Assembly (NCBI GenBank): GCA_002471865.1
Contig: DKQU01000102.1
Coordinates: forward strand, 1-8,495
From: Fidelibacterota bacterium UBA7300
Lineage (GTDB): Bacteria; Fidelibacterota; Marinisomatia; Marinisomatales; UBA2128
DNA length: 8,495 nucleotides
Direction: 5' to 3'
A program made the translations under genes and the position numbers. The notes under the pieces were generated by a model. It had not been told where the DNA came from and did no database searches. It worked only from the letters and a program-made list of their open reading frames with translations. Shown in pieces: positions 1 to 5,716 of this stretch (the stretch's first letter is position 1; each line of letters begins with the position of its first letter).

Positions 1-66
1 GGTTGAAAAGCATAATGATGTGATGAGTTAGTTAGTATCCTCACTTGAAGAATCATCCGTTTTATT

Positions 67-471
67 TTACTTCTCCTCTATTACATATATGGCTATCGCT
101 TTCCCAAATTTTTCGGTGTACGGTGACGAACTTACATTACCATCTTTATCTACACTAAATGACTGATGGATTTTGTTATCTGTGCCTAACATCACAACAC
201 CATTAGCACCCAATTGTGCGGCTTCAATTTTTAGACGCTCTATGACTTTATTCATTTTACTTTGCCAAGTAAAAAGAATTGCAGGGTCTTTAAATGCAAA
301 ATTACTTCCTGCATCAATCAATGCAATTTTTTCATATTCTTCAGGATAGTCTAGATATACTTTCACTTGGGATGGAGATACTGGTGCTCTTGTTTCACCT
401 ACAACTATACGGGAAACAGGAAGACATCCAACCAAAATCATAACTATTAATAAACAAATTGATTTTCTCAT
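67..471 (-). CDS. Small outer-membrane-type lipoprotein, function unknown
   Basis: A 134-residue protein with a lipoprotein signal peptide: basic start MRKS, hydrophobic stretch at residues 5-15, then lipobox LVGC with the lipidated Cys at residue 16. It is therefore expected to be exported and anchored in a membrane. The mature part has a 'VKVYLDYPEEYEKIALIDA' segment (about 37-54) and later EAAQLGANGVVML (83-95). The pairing of 'Y..Y..IA.I.A' with '...LK.EAA.LGANGV' recalls small lipoproteins of the RcsF/DUF4156 type, where the second motif lies on a short alpha/beta domain. That resemblance is by eye only, and the Cys pairs of true RcsF are absent. The start is well supported: AGGAGG (plus-strand 477-482) sits 5 nt before the ATG. 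The gene is AT-rich, about 35% GC in the row counted, unlike the dnaG region. It lies directly downstream of a possible small membrane-peptide ORF on the same strand. Confidence 0.85.
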   Translation of the reverse strand: MRKSICLLIVMILVGCLPVSRIVVGETRAPVSPSQVKVYLDYPEEYEKIALIDAGSNFAFKDPAILFTWQSKMNKVIERLKIEAAQLGANGVVMLGTDNKIHQSFSVDKDGNVSSSPYTEKFGKAIAIYVIEEK

Positions 472-485
472 TTTAACCTCCTCGC

Positions 486-602
486 TTAAACCAGATCCAT
501 ACTAACAGATTGAAATTCTGGTTTGCGACGCTCTTCCAATGCCCAGCTCCAAACTACGAAGTTGGCTAAAAGTAAAAGTATAGCTATAAATCTAATTCTC
601 AC
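486..602 (-). CDS. Possible 38-residue single-pass membrane peptide
   Basis: I translated this by hand on the minus strand. It has a GTG start and runs MRIRFIAILLLLANFVVWSW, then a charged tail ALEERRKPEFQSVSMDLV, then TAA. It has the design of a small membrane protein: a short basic N-terminus (R2, R4), one hydrophobic helix at about residues 5-20, and a hydrophilic C-terminus. The stop codon lies next to the AGGAGG of the lipoprotein that follows on the same strand, so the two could be co-transcribed. Against it: no convincing Shine-Dalgarno lies upstream of the GTG, the frame is closed by a stop only five codons further up, and an ORF this short can arise by chance. It could also be a truncated end of a longer gene or an unprocessed signal peptide. 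Function unknown. Confidence 0.4.
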   Translation of the reverse strand: MRIRFIAILLLLANFVVWSWALEERRKPEFQSVSMDLV

Positions 603-620
603 GGTGGAATATAAAGATTA

Positions 621-839
621 ATGCAGAATAATGCTGGGAAACAAAAATCTCGCCTAAAACAAATGTTGGAATGGTTGACAAAAAAGAAAAGTCTTGATAA
701 GGGTTCGATGCTGATTCTGTGGATAGCCGTTCCTTTAATACTCACCATTAGCATCGACCGCGAAGGCAGCATTACCCATAAGATCTCAGGCTTCAAGAGC
801 GGGGACGAGTTGAGAAGTCTCATTCAGCCGCTCATATGA
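621..839 (+). pseudogene. Probable remnant: C-terminal tail of a TlpA/ResA-like thioredoxin protein
   Basis: The frame encodes 72 residues, but only the end looks like a protein family. SIDREGSITHKISGFKSGDE (from 750) followed by LRSLIQPLI resembles the 'P-T-x-F-x-I-D-r-x-G-x-I ... G-f-x-s-x-x-E-L ... I-x-x-L' C-terminal third of TlpA/ResA-type thioredoxin-fold proteins. 'AVPLILTI' just before it may be a decayed version of the cis-Pro loop. No WCxxC active site or N-terminal half is found upstream in any frame. The first about 35 residues are lysine-rich low-information sequence lying in AT-rich DNA, while the thioredoxin-like part is at about 50% GC. I infer that the 5' part of a thioredoxin-like gene was lost at a junction near 720-745. 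The alternative is a genuine small protein of unknown function. The family match is by eye only. Confidence 0.4.
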
Positions 840-895
840 TTCCGCCCAGCACAAGGTTAATAAAATTGGTCACTTTATTGCTTGAACAAAAATAC

Positions 896-924
896 TTGAC
901 ATCAGCTAAAAGGACTCGTAATTT
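896..924 (+). promoter_or_regulatory. Candidate promoter of the Rrf2 gene, with IscR-like half-site
   Basis: A perfect TTGACA -35 box (896-901) is followed, after 17 nt, by a weak -10 TAATTT (919-924). A Bacteroidota-style reading is also possible, because TAATTTG loosely resembles the -7 element. The -35 is embedded in ATACTTGAC (892-900), which agrees with the left half of the E. coli IscR type-1 consensus (ATASYYGAC). No matching right half is visible. Autoregulation by the downstream Rrf2 protein is therefore suggested but not shown. Confidence 0.35.
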
Positions 925-935
925 GCAAAAGCGAT

Positions 936-942
936 AAGGGGG
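936..942 (+). promoter_or_regulatory. Shine-Dalgarno of the Rrf2 gene
   Basis: AAGGGGG ends 9 nt before the ATG at 952. This supports that start over the GTG/TTG-type starts of overlapping frames. Confidence 0.7.
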
Positions 943-951
943 TCTTGATTA

Positions 952-1407
952 ATGTTATTCTCAAAGTCAGTAGAATATGCCATTCAGGCGCTGGTTTATC
1001 TGGCGGAAAGGGATTCTCCCGATCCGGTTATGGTCGGTCAGGTGGCAAAGGCGTACAACATTCCGCATCAGTTCCTGGCAAAAATTGCTCAAACGCTGGT
1101 GAAGCACAGACTTTTGAAAGCCACTAGGGGTCGAAAAGGCGGTATAATGCTGGCCAGGCCGGCTAAAGAGATTTTTCTGCCTCAGATCGTGCAAGCCATC
1201 GAAGGACCGGAACCTGAAGAAGAACAGTGCGTGTTTGGGCTCGATCTTTGTACTGACAGTCAACCGTGCCCTCTTCACCATAAGTGGAAGGTGATCAGAG
1301 AAGAAATCCGGGATATGATGCAGAGCGAAAACCTTGAACAACTTGCCCACCGTGTGACAGAAAAGCACAATGCTATGCAGAACCTCATTGCGGGGGAAAG
1401 CGAATAG
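952..1407 (+). CDS. Rrf2/IscR-family transcriptional regulator, probable Fe-S sensor
   Basis: This is a 151-residue protein of the usual Rrf2 length (about 130-165). It begins with the family signature MLFSKSVEYAIQALVYLAER, the first helices of the winged helix-turn-helix. It continues with a recognition-helix region (IPHQFLAKIAQTLVKHRLL, 37-55) and the wing (TRGRKGGIMLARP, 58-70). The sensing region has three cysteines, C93, C100 and C106 (C-x6-C-x5-C), followed by PLHHKW. This is the placement of the cluster ligands in IscR (C-x5-C-x5-C) and NsrR. It is therefore expected to bind an Fe-S cluster and respond to iron-sulphur status, redox state or NO; which one cannot be told. The gene stands alone. 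No isc/suf, hmp or cysteine-synthesis gene is adjacent, so its target is unknown beyond possible autoregulation. SD AAGGGGG supports the start. Confidence 0.93.
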   Translation: MLFSKSVEYAIQALVYLAERDSPDPVMVGQVAKAYNIPHQFLAKIAQTLVKHRLLKATRGRKGGIMLARPAKEIFLPQIVQAIEGPEPEEEQCVFGLDLCTDSQPCPLHHKWKVIREEIRDMMQSENLEQLAHRVTEKHNAMQNLIAGESE

Positions 1408-1508
1408 TTTAAGACACGATAATGAACTTTTTTACCTTATGAATACGAAGATTTTTGACATAAGAGAATGGACGGCCGCTGGCTGTTCTGTAGCAACTCT
1501 ACCAAGAT

Positions 1509-1642
1509 ATCGGTGCCCGGATGGTGACCCTCCAAACCCACCTGCAAGCACCCCCCAGCGAGCACTTGCCAGCAATTCCACGTAGCTATATTCTATATCC
1601 CACTGTGGGATTGCAAATCTGCAAGCGCTACCGGGCACCGAT
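1509..1642. repeat. 134-bp element bounded by a perfect 12-bp inverted repeat
   Basis: ATCGGTGCCCGG (1509-1520) and its exact reverse complement CCGGGCACCGAT (1631-1642) bracket 110 bp. The arms do not extend further in either direction, and I see no flanking target-site duplication. Inside lie a 15-bp palindrome (1597-1611), a TTGCA/TGCAA hairpin (1611-1624), a GCAAG/CTTGC pair (1544-1548 with 1565-1569) and a direct repeat CTGCAAGC (1542-1549, 1619-1626). The left half is C-rich on the plus strand (C-runs at 1516, 1528, 1537 and 1551), so the minus strand has several GGG runs. It may be a dispersed MITE/REP-like repeat or the closing stem of a structured RNA. The sequence alone does not decide. 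Confidence 0.6.
1597..1611. repeat. 15-bp palindrome, 7+1+7
   Basis: ATCCCACTGTGGGAT is a perfect dyad around one central T. It directly abuts a second hairpin, TTGCA-AATC-TGCAA (1611-1624). Together they form two back-to-back stems inside the larger inverted-repeat element. It could be an operator or part of an RNA fold. It has no T-tract, so it is not an intrinsic terminator. Confidence 0.55.
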
Positions 1643-1720
1643 TAAAATTCCTCGCTAGACTCGAGCTTCAAAACGCAGTAAATTACTTAGTCGCTGGAAA
1701 ACACTCCAGTGCCATTGATT

Positions 1721-1726
1721 GAGGAA
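1721..1726 (+). promoter_or_regulatory. Shine-Dalgarno that fixes the yqeY start
   Basis: GAGGAA lies just upstream of the ATG at 1731. The longest open frame would begin at TTG 1719, but that codon overlaps the ribosome-binding site, so the ATG is the better start. This gives the family-typical N-terminus MSLYDQL. Confidence 0.7.
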
Positions 1727-1730
1727 ACTG

Positions 1731-2177
1731 ATGTCACTCTACGACCAGCTTAAGAGTACCATGCAAGATGCACTCAAGGATGGGCGGCGCGACACCGTCA
1801 GGACGATCCGGACGCTGCTGGCAAAGCTGAAAGAAGGTGCCATCGCCAAAGGCGAAACTCTCTCCGAGGCCGAGGAGATTAAGGTAATTCAGTCTGCTGC
1901 CAAGCAACGAAGAGAAGCCATTGAAATGTACGAGAAGGGCGGTCGCGACGATCTGGTACAGAGCGAAGAAACCGAACTTGAAGTGATCGAAGCTTACCTA
2001 CCCAACCAGCTGTCAGGGAGTGAACTTGAGGCGATTGTAACCAGCATCATCGAGGAAACAGGGGCCACATCCATGCAAGATATGGGAAAGGTTATGCCGG
2101 CGGTCATGAGAAAGGTTGCAGGTCAGGCCGATGGGAAGCAAGTGCAGCTGATGGTGCGACAGAAGCTGAACGAATGA
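1731..2177 (+). CDS. yqeY: GatB/YqeY domain-containing protein
   Basis: This is a 148-residue protein of normal YqeY length. The family resembles the C-terminal tail domain of GatB, the subunit of the tRNA-dependent amidotransferase that recognises misacylated tRNA. Freestanding YqeY is thought to bind tRNA, but its role is not firmly known. Visible family blocks, numbered from the ATG, are an N-terminal helical region with VRTIRTLLAKLK (23-34), AAKQRREAIEMYEKGGRDDL (56-75), E..EL.VIEAYLPNQLS (80-95), GATSMQDMGKVMPAVM (111-126) and the terminal GQADGKQVQLMVRQKL (131-146). All are intact. It is the first gene of a plus-strand cluster with cvpA (13 nt downstream) and dnaG. yqeY next to dnaG is a common bacterial arrangement. 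Confidence 0.95.
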   Translation: MSLYDQLKSTMQDALKDGRRDTVRTIRTLLAKLKEGAIAKGETLSEAEEIKVIQSAAKQRREAIEMYEKGGRDDLVQSEETELEVIEAYLPNQLSGSELEAIVTSIIEETGATSMQDMGKVMPAVMRKVAGQADGKQVQLMVRQKLNE

Positions 2178-2190
2178 AAAGGTCCGTTCT

Positions 2191-2751
2191 GTGCCTCTCT
2201 TTCAGTTCAATCACGGCTTCGATTTCATTGCCATCGTTATTACGCTTGCCCTCACCATTATAGGTTATCACCGCGGATTCCTAGAGGAACTCGCCCGTCT
2301 TGTGGCCCTCCTCTTCGCCACAGCGATAACCGTCCGTTACGCCGGCACACTTGCCTTTTGGCTCCAGGAAAGGGTTGCTGTCGATGGTCGAATCCTTTCA
2401 AGCGCAAGTTTTATCGTTCTGTTTGCGAGCGTTCTTTTTGTAACAAGACTCTTGACAAGATTCCTGCAAGTGTTTATGCTATCCAAGGGAATAAGATGGG
2501 CTAATAGATATTTGGGCGTCGTTTTCGGATTCCTCAAAGGAGTAGTGACCATTATGGTTATACTGTGGATGATCGATATGATTCCAAACCAGAATTACTT
2601 TAGAAAGCTGAAGTCAGATTCTTTCGTTTACAGGCAGTTCACCATTTACAGGGACTGGTCAATATATTCGTTTGGCCTGCAAGACTCAGTAATCAAGAGT
2701 GAACTATGGTTGAAGGAAAGAATGAATTCAGGGGATAGCCTCAGGCACTGA
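2191..2751 (+). CDS. cvpA: CvpA family inner-membrane protein
   Basis: This is a 186-residue integral membrane protein of the CvpA (colicin V production) family. Hydrophobic segments lie at about residues 11-25, 33-56, 70-88 and 108-130, giving four predicted helices. The family start pattern is present: D11 before the first helix, then GYHRGFLEELARLVA (25-39). R106-x-LGVVFGFLKG (108-117) fits the conserved entry to the last helix. The C-terminal about 55 residues are hydrophilic and rich in aromatic and charged residues. The biochemical activity of the family is not settled; it is linked to envelope homeostasis and colicin V export in enterobacteria. The start is GTG at 2191 with AAAAGG 8 nt upstream. 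The gene overlaps neither neighbour: it begins 13 nt after yqeY and ends 2 nt before dnaG, so it is probably translated in concert with them. Confidence 0.9.
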   Translation: MPLFQFNHGFDFIAIVITLALTIIGYHRGFLEELARLVALLFATAITVRYAGTLAFWLQERVAVDGRILSSASFIVLFASVLFVTRLLTRFLQVFMLSKGIRWANRYLGVVFGFLKGVVTIMVILWMIDMIPNQNYFRKLKSDSFVYRQFTIYRDWSIYSFGLQDSVIKSELWLKERMNSGDSLRH

Positions 2752-2753
2752 TC

Positions 2754-4541
2754 ATGGCACGGATTGCTGAAGATACAATCGACAGAATCCGCGATGCTGC
2801 GGATATTCTCGATATTGTTGCGGAACACGTTGAACTGAGACGACGGGGGAAGAACTTTTTCGGCCTCTGTCCTTTCCATGCGGAGAAGACCCCCTCGTTC
2901 AGTGTGGCACCTGACAAACAGATTTTTCACTGCTTCGGCTGCGGAGCCGGCGGCAATGTCATCACTTTCCTTATGGAATACGAGAAAATCAGTTTTACTG
3001 AAGCTCTGCAATCTCTCGCTCAGCGCTACGGTATTGAACTGAAACTCGAACGGGACGGTGCCTCAAAAGAATTCTTCTCTCAGATGTACGATATTCACTC
3101 CCTCGCCACAGAGCTTTACAGGAAGAACCTTCAGTCCGATCTCGGCAAGAAGATCCGCCGCTATCTTAAAGATCGCGGACTAACGTCAGAGACGCTCGAT
3201 CGATTCTCTGTCGGTTTCACCTCCAACAAATGGGATCAGCTCTACTCAGCAGTCAAGTCCAAGAAGTTTTCAGATGAGGTTATCGAAAAATGCGGCCTTT
3301 TCACCAGATCGGAAAAGGGAACCTTCGATCGCTTCAGGAGTCGGCTCATGTTTCCCATCAGCAACCGTTCCGGGCGCGTGGTGGCTTTCGGCGGCAGAGA
3401 TATGGACGGTGAAAGCGAGGCAAAGTATCTCAACTCTCCCGAAACGCCCATCTACAATAAAAGCGAAATACTCTACGGCTTCTCAACGACCAAAGATGCT
3501 GTGCGGCAAGAGAGGTGCCTTATCGTGGTGGAAGGTTACACAGATCTGCTGCAACTCTATCAGAACGGAATCACAAATATTGCCGCTTCCTCAGGCACGG
3601 CACTTACGGGCCAGCACGTCATCCAGATCCGTAAATTCACAGACACCGTCTACCTCGCCTATGACGGTGACGCCGCCGGCAAGAAGGCGGCCATCAACGC
3701 CGGTTACAATCTTCTGAGGGGCGGACTGACCGCAGAAATAATCAGATTGCCCGATGATTCTGATCCAGACAGTTGGGTAAAGGCGGAAGGGGCCGAACCG
3801 TTCCTGACGGCTAAAGAAAACGCCACAGACCTCATCGACTTCCATCTCCAGAACACGCCCCATGACCTTTCCAAAGCCTCCAGCCGATCTCAGGTAGCGC
3901 GGGATATTATCAACGAGCTGGTTGGTATCCGCGATGAGATTGTTCGACATCATACAGTGAGGAAGGTGGCCGAAGCACTGGCCGTGGACGACGAAGTCCT
4001 CATACGGATGCTGGCACAGCAGTCGCGGAGATTCGGTCGATCGAAGCCGAAGAAGGATACCGATGAGGAAACTTCACTTTTTTCATCAAATGAGCGGGCT
4101 CAGGTTGAAATCGTCAAACTGCTCGCCAGCGATGACCGGGAAGTGATTCAACTGTTGAAGAAACATCTCAATCGCGACACCTTCTCACACCCCGTACTCA
4201 AGTCTCTCGCGGAATATCTGCTGCCGAAAGCGGAGCAAGAGAGCGCCGGCAAGCTTTCCGGAGCCATCGATCAGTTCGAGAAAGAAAGTGACCGCAAGCT
4301 GGCATCGAAAGTACTTTTTGAAGCATTATCCCACGAGGATTCTCACCGTGTGGCGGTGGACTGCCTGATTGCACTGGAGAAGACGCCCCTGCGGGAACGG
4401 ATCACAGAACACAGGATCCGCCTGAGAGAAATGGAGCGCAAGGGTGAAGACTCCTCCTCTACTCTTCTTGAAGTGACAGAACTTCAGCAGCGTCTGAAGG
4501 AGCTGGAAAGTAAACGGACTGAACTGTTGAGTTATTCCTAG
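2754..4541 (+). CDS. dnaG: DNA primase
   Basis: This is a 595-residue DnaG, the usual bacterial length, which makes the RNA primers for replication in association with the DnaB helicase. All three domains are visible. The N-terminal CHC2 zinc finger has ligands C39, H42, C60 and C63 within GLCPFHAEKTPSFSV...HCFGCGAGG. The catalytic RNA-polymerase domain follows (about 115-370), with the basic motif FRSRLMFPI (194-202). Its TOPRIM core holds VVEGYTD (258-264, catalytic E260), YDGDAAG (303-309, D304/D306) and DPD (337-339). The C-terminal helical helicase-interaction region (about 440-595) ends in a charged coiled-coil-like stretch. No catalytic residue is missing. It starts 2 nt after the cvpA stop, with TCAGG 8 nt upstream. 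Unlike the classical macromolecular-synthesis operon, no rpoD follows. Confidence 0.98.
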   Translation: MARIAEDTIDRIRDAADILDIVAEHVELRRRGKNFFGLCPFHAEKTPSFSVAPDKQIFHCFGCGAGGNVITFLMEYEKISFTEALQSLAQRYGIELKLERDGASKEFFSQMYDIHSLATELYRKNLQSDLGKKIRRYLKDRGLTSETLDRFSVGFTSNKWDQLYSAVKSKKFSDEVIEKCGLFTRSEKGTFDRFRSRLMFPISNRSGRVVAFGGRDMDGESEAKYLNSPETPIYNKSEILYGFSTTKDAVRQERCLIVVEGYTDLLQLYQNGITNIAASSGTALTGQHVIQIRKFTDTVYLAYDGDAAGKKAAINAGYNLLRGGLTAEIIRLPDDSDPDSWVKAEGAEPFLTAKENATDLIDFHLQNTPHDLSKASSRSQVARDIINELVGIRDEIVRHHTVRKVAEALAVDDEVLIRMLAQQSRRFGRSKPKKDTDEETSLFSSNERAQVEIVKLLASDDREVIQLLKKHLNRDTFSHPVLKSLAEYLLPKAEQESAGKLSGAIDQFEKESDRKLASKVLFEALSHEDSHRVAVDCLIALEKTPLRERITEHRIRLREMERKGEDSSSTLLEVTELQQRLKELESKRTELLSYS

Positions 4542-4563
4542 ATTATCTTTGCGTTGCATTTGA

Positions 4564-5574
4564 ATGGCGATTAAAAAAACACTTTTACGCACCCTGATCT
4601 GTGACCGTAAAACGGGGCTGACTCTCCGCAAATGGGCGACAATCACGATGCTGGCGGTACTGGGGACATTGTCCGTGACCGCTGAACCACTCCCTCAGGA
4701 AGAGAGTAGGAAACGTACTGTAAAGTATTTCAAGACTCAGTTGAAGCGGAACGATCTGCTGGCAGATGAAGTAGATGCAGAAGAATCGAGAGATATTAAC
4801 CATTTCCGTGCCATCTATGACCACAAAGGGCGCCTGATGCGGGTAGAGTTCATTCCCAACGGCGACAGGCTTGCGCGCAAAATGAAGAAGCGAGAGCTGT
4901 TTCCTAAACCTAAACCTCCGTACCGTTTCTATGAGAACTGGGATCCACACACGAGAGGACTCAAGAAGAGAATTCCGACAGTAAAAGTTGGTGATCGGCC
5001 CTTCTTCAGGGTCTCGTACGCTGACACAGCCCACATTCGATCAGTTGAATATTTCCTGAGGCGGAATCAAAAGCTGTGGAGCTATTTCCTTCTCTGGGAC
5101 GAAGAGTTTAAGCAGTCTCAACTTTCGGTCGTTTTCTCTGTACAGCAGCCGATTACCAGTCTGGATCCGCACCTTTTCCACCCTACGGCAAGCGAGATGA
5201 AGCCGGGCTGGATCGCCGACTTCAGGCACAACGTGCTGGACAGACCGCTGAGCATACAGGTTCGTGATAATGTGGGAAACGTCTACTATTTCTACCGCTT
5301 CAGGCACCGTTTCGAAGACGTAGGTGATTCATTACAAGCTGTAACGCACAGGATCACTACATCTGAATACTATAGGGCGGATAGCAGTTACATTGGTAAA
5401 CATGAGTTGAGATATACCGAAAAGGATGTCCTGCTGGCAAAGAAATTTTACGACGCACAGAATAAACTGACAGAAACGATAGAATACGAGTACTATCCCA
5501 AGCTGGCGGAAGTGGCAGTCGTCATACGCGACCCCAAGGGGAACATCCTGCACCGGGAAGTGCGCAAGCAGTAG
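4564..5574 (+). CDS. Unrecognised secreted protein with YD-repeat-like segments
   Basis: I do not recognise this 336-residue protein. A hydrophobic stretch at residues 25-40 (ATITMLAVLGTLSVTA), preceded by LRK and followed by EPLPQEE, looks like a signal peptide cleaved after A40. The n-region is unusually long (24 residues), so the true start may be further in, but no better start with an SD is visible, and none stands out before 4564 either. The mature part is basic and aromatic-rich. Three short segments recall YD/RHS-type or YwqK-like repeats ('YDxxGxLxxxxxY'): IYDHKGRLMRVEF (84-96), FYDAQNKLTETIEYEYY (295-311) and RDPKGNILHREVR (322-334). The middle (about 145-260) looks beta-rich and contains no repeat. 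It begins 22 nt after dnaG on the same strand, so it is probably read through from that operon, and it ends before the bidirectional terminator. A periplasmic or surface location is inferred. Function unknown. Confidence 0.85.
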   Translation: MAIKKTLLRTLICDRKTGLTLRKWATITMLAVLGTLSVTAEPLPQEESRKRTVKYFKTQLKRNDLLADEVDAEESRDINHFRAIYDHKGRLMRVEFIPNGDRLARKMKKRELFPKPKPPYRFYENWDPHTRGLKKRIPTVKVGDRPFFRVSYADTAHIRSVEYFLRRNQKLWSYFLLWDEEFKQSQLSVVFSVQQPITSLDPHLFHPTASEMKPGWIADFRHNVLDRPLSIQVRDNVGNVYYFYRFRHRFEDVGDSLQAVTHRITTSEYYRADSSYIGKHELRYTEKDVLLAKKFYDAQNKLTETIEYEYYPKLAEVAVVIRDPKGNILHREVRKQ

Positions 5575-5630
5575 TTGAATGTGAGGCGTCTCAGCCGACC
5601 GGGATCGTAGCTTGCGGACAATGATACCGC

Positions 5631-5696
5631 TCAGATCTTACGATAGCGAGAATGCATTTCACTCTGTAATCACTGCCTAAAGTCTTATCGATCTGA
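5631..5696. repeat. Inverted repeat TCAGATC/GATCTGA in the 3' intergenic region
   Basis: TCAGATC (5631-5637) and GATCTGA (5690-5696) are perfect 7-bp complements 52 nt apart. Both are followed or preceded by a GATA/TATC tetramer, offset by four bases on one side. The repeat lies between the unrecognised secreted protein and the terminator. It could fold in the 3' untranslated part of the dnaG operon transcript, or be chance. Confidence 0.3.
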
Positions 5697-5716
5697 CAGG
5701 CTTCCACAATAACAAG

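Larger units (their letters stand above)
603..951. other. Intergenic stretch with gene remnant and Rrf2 promoter region
   Basis: This is about 350 bases without a confident intact gene. From left to right it holds AT-rich sequence to about 720, a thioredoxin-like tail ending at 839, an imperfect AT-rich dyad (AATAAA at 859-864 and TTTATT at 874-879, with CAAG/CTTG outside it at 852-855 and 881-884), and then the promoter-like and SD sequences of the Rrf2 gene. The dyad has no T-tract of its own and is too weak to call a terminator. It might be an operator or nothing. Confidence 0.6.
1408..1730. other. Non-coding spacer between Rrf2 gene and yqeY, rich in inverted repeats
   Basis: No convincing gene lies here. 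The spacer holds a 12-bp perfect inverted repeat spanning 1509-1642 and its internal palindromes (listed separately). A hairpin lies at 1692-1711 (CTGGA/TCCAG, 6-nt loop, extended by one GU and one CG pair), just ahead of the yqeY ribosome-binding site. A TAAAAT at 1643-1648 could serve as a -10 element for the yqeY-cvpA-dnaG operon, but I see no good -35 at the right distance. A short T-run at about 1429-1434 follows the Rrf2 gene without a clear stem. Confidence 0.7.

Noticed and set aside
599..823. Open frame of 74 codons on the minus strand opposite the thioredoxin-like remnant
   Set aside because: The opposite strand carries the recognisable family-like tail. This frame has no SD and no familiar features.
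967..1368. Open frame of 133 codons antisense to the Rrf2 gene
   Set aside because: It is a shadow of a gene with full family signatures on the plus strand.
1370..1585. Open frame of 71 codons on the plus strand overlapping the end of the Rrf2 gene
   Set aside because: It overlaps a well-supported gene in another frame, has Pro/Ser/Arg-rich low-information sequence and no SD.
1432..1638. Open frame of 68 codons on the minus strand across the inverted-repeat element
   Set aside because: It lies almost wholly within repeat-bearing spacer, begins with GTG inside the right repeat arm, has no visible ribosome-binding site and resembles no family I know. It is more likely a by-product of a non-coding element.
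1692..1711. Hairpin before yqeY as a terminator or attenuator
   Set aside because: The stem is short (5 bp plus one GU and one CG pair) with no T-tract after it. It is recorded as a weak hairpin only.
3274..3717. Open frame of 147 codons inside dnaG, plus strand
   Set aside because: It is a frame-shifted shadow within intact dnaG catalytic-domain sequence. The Arg/Ser/Pro-rich product is typical of such shadows.
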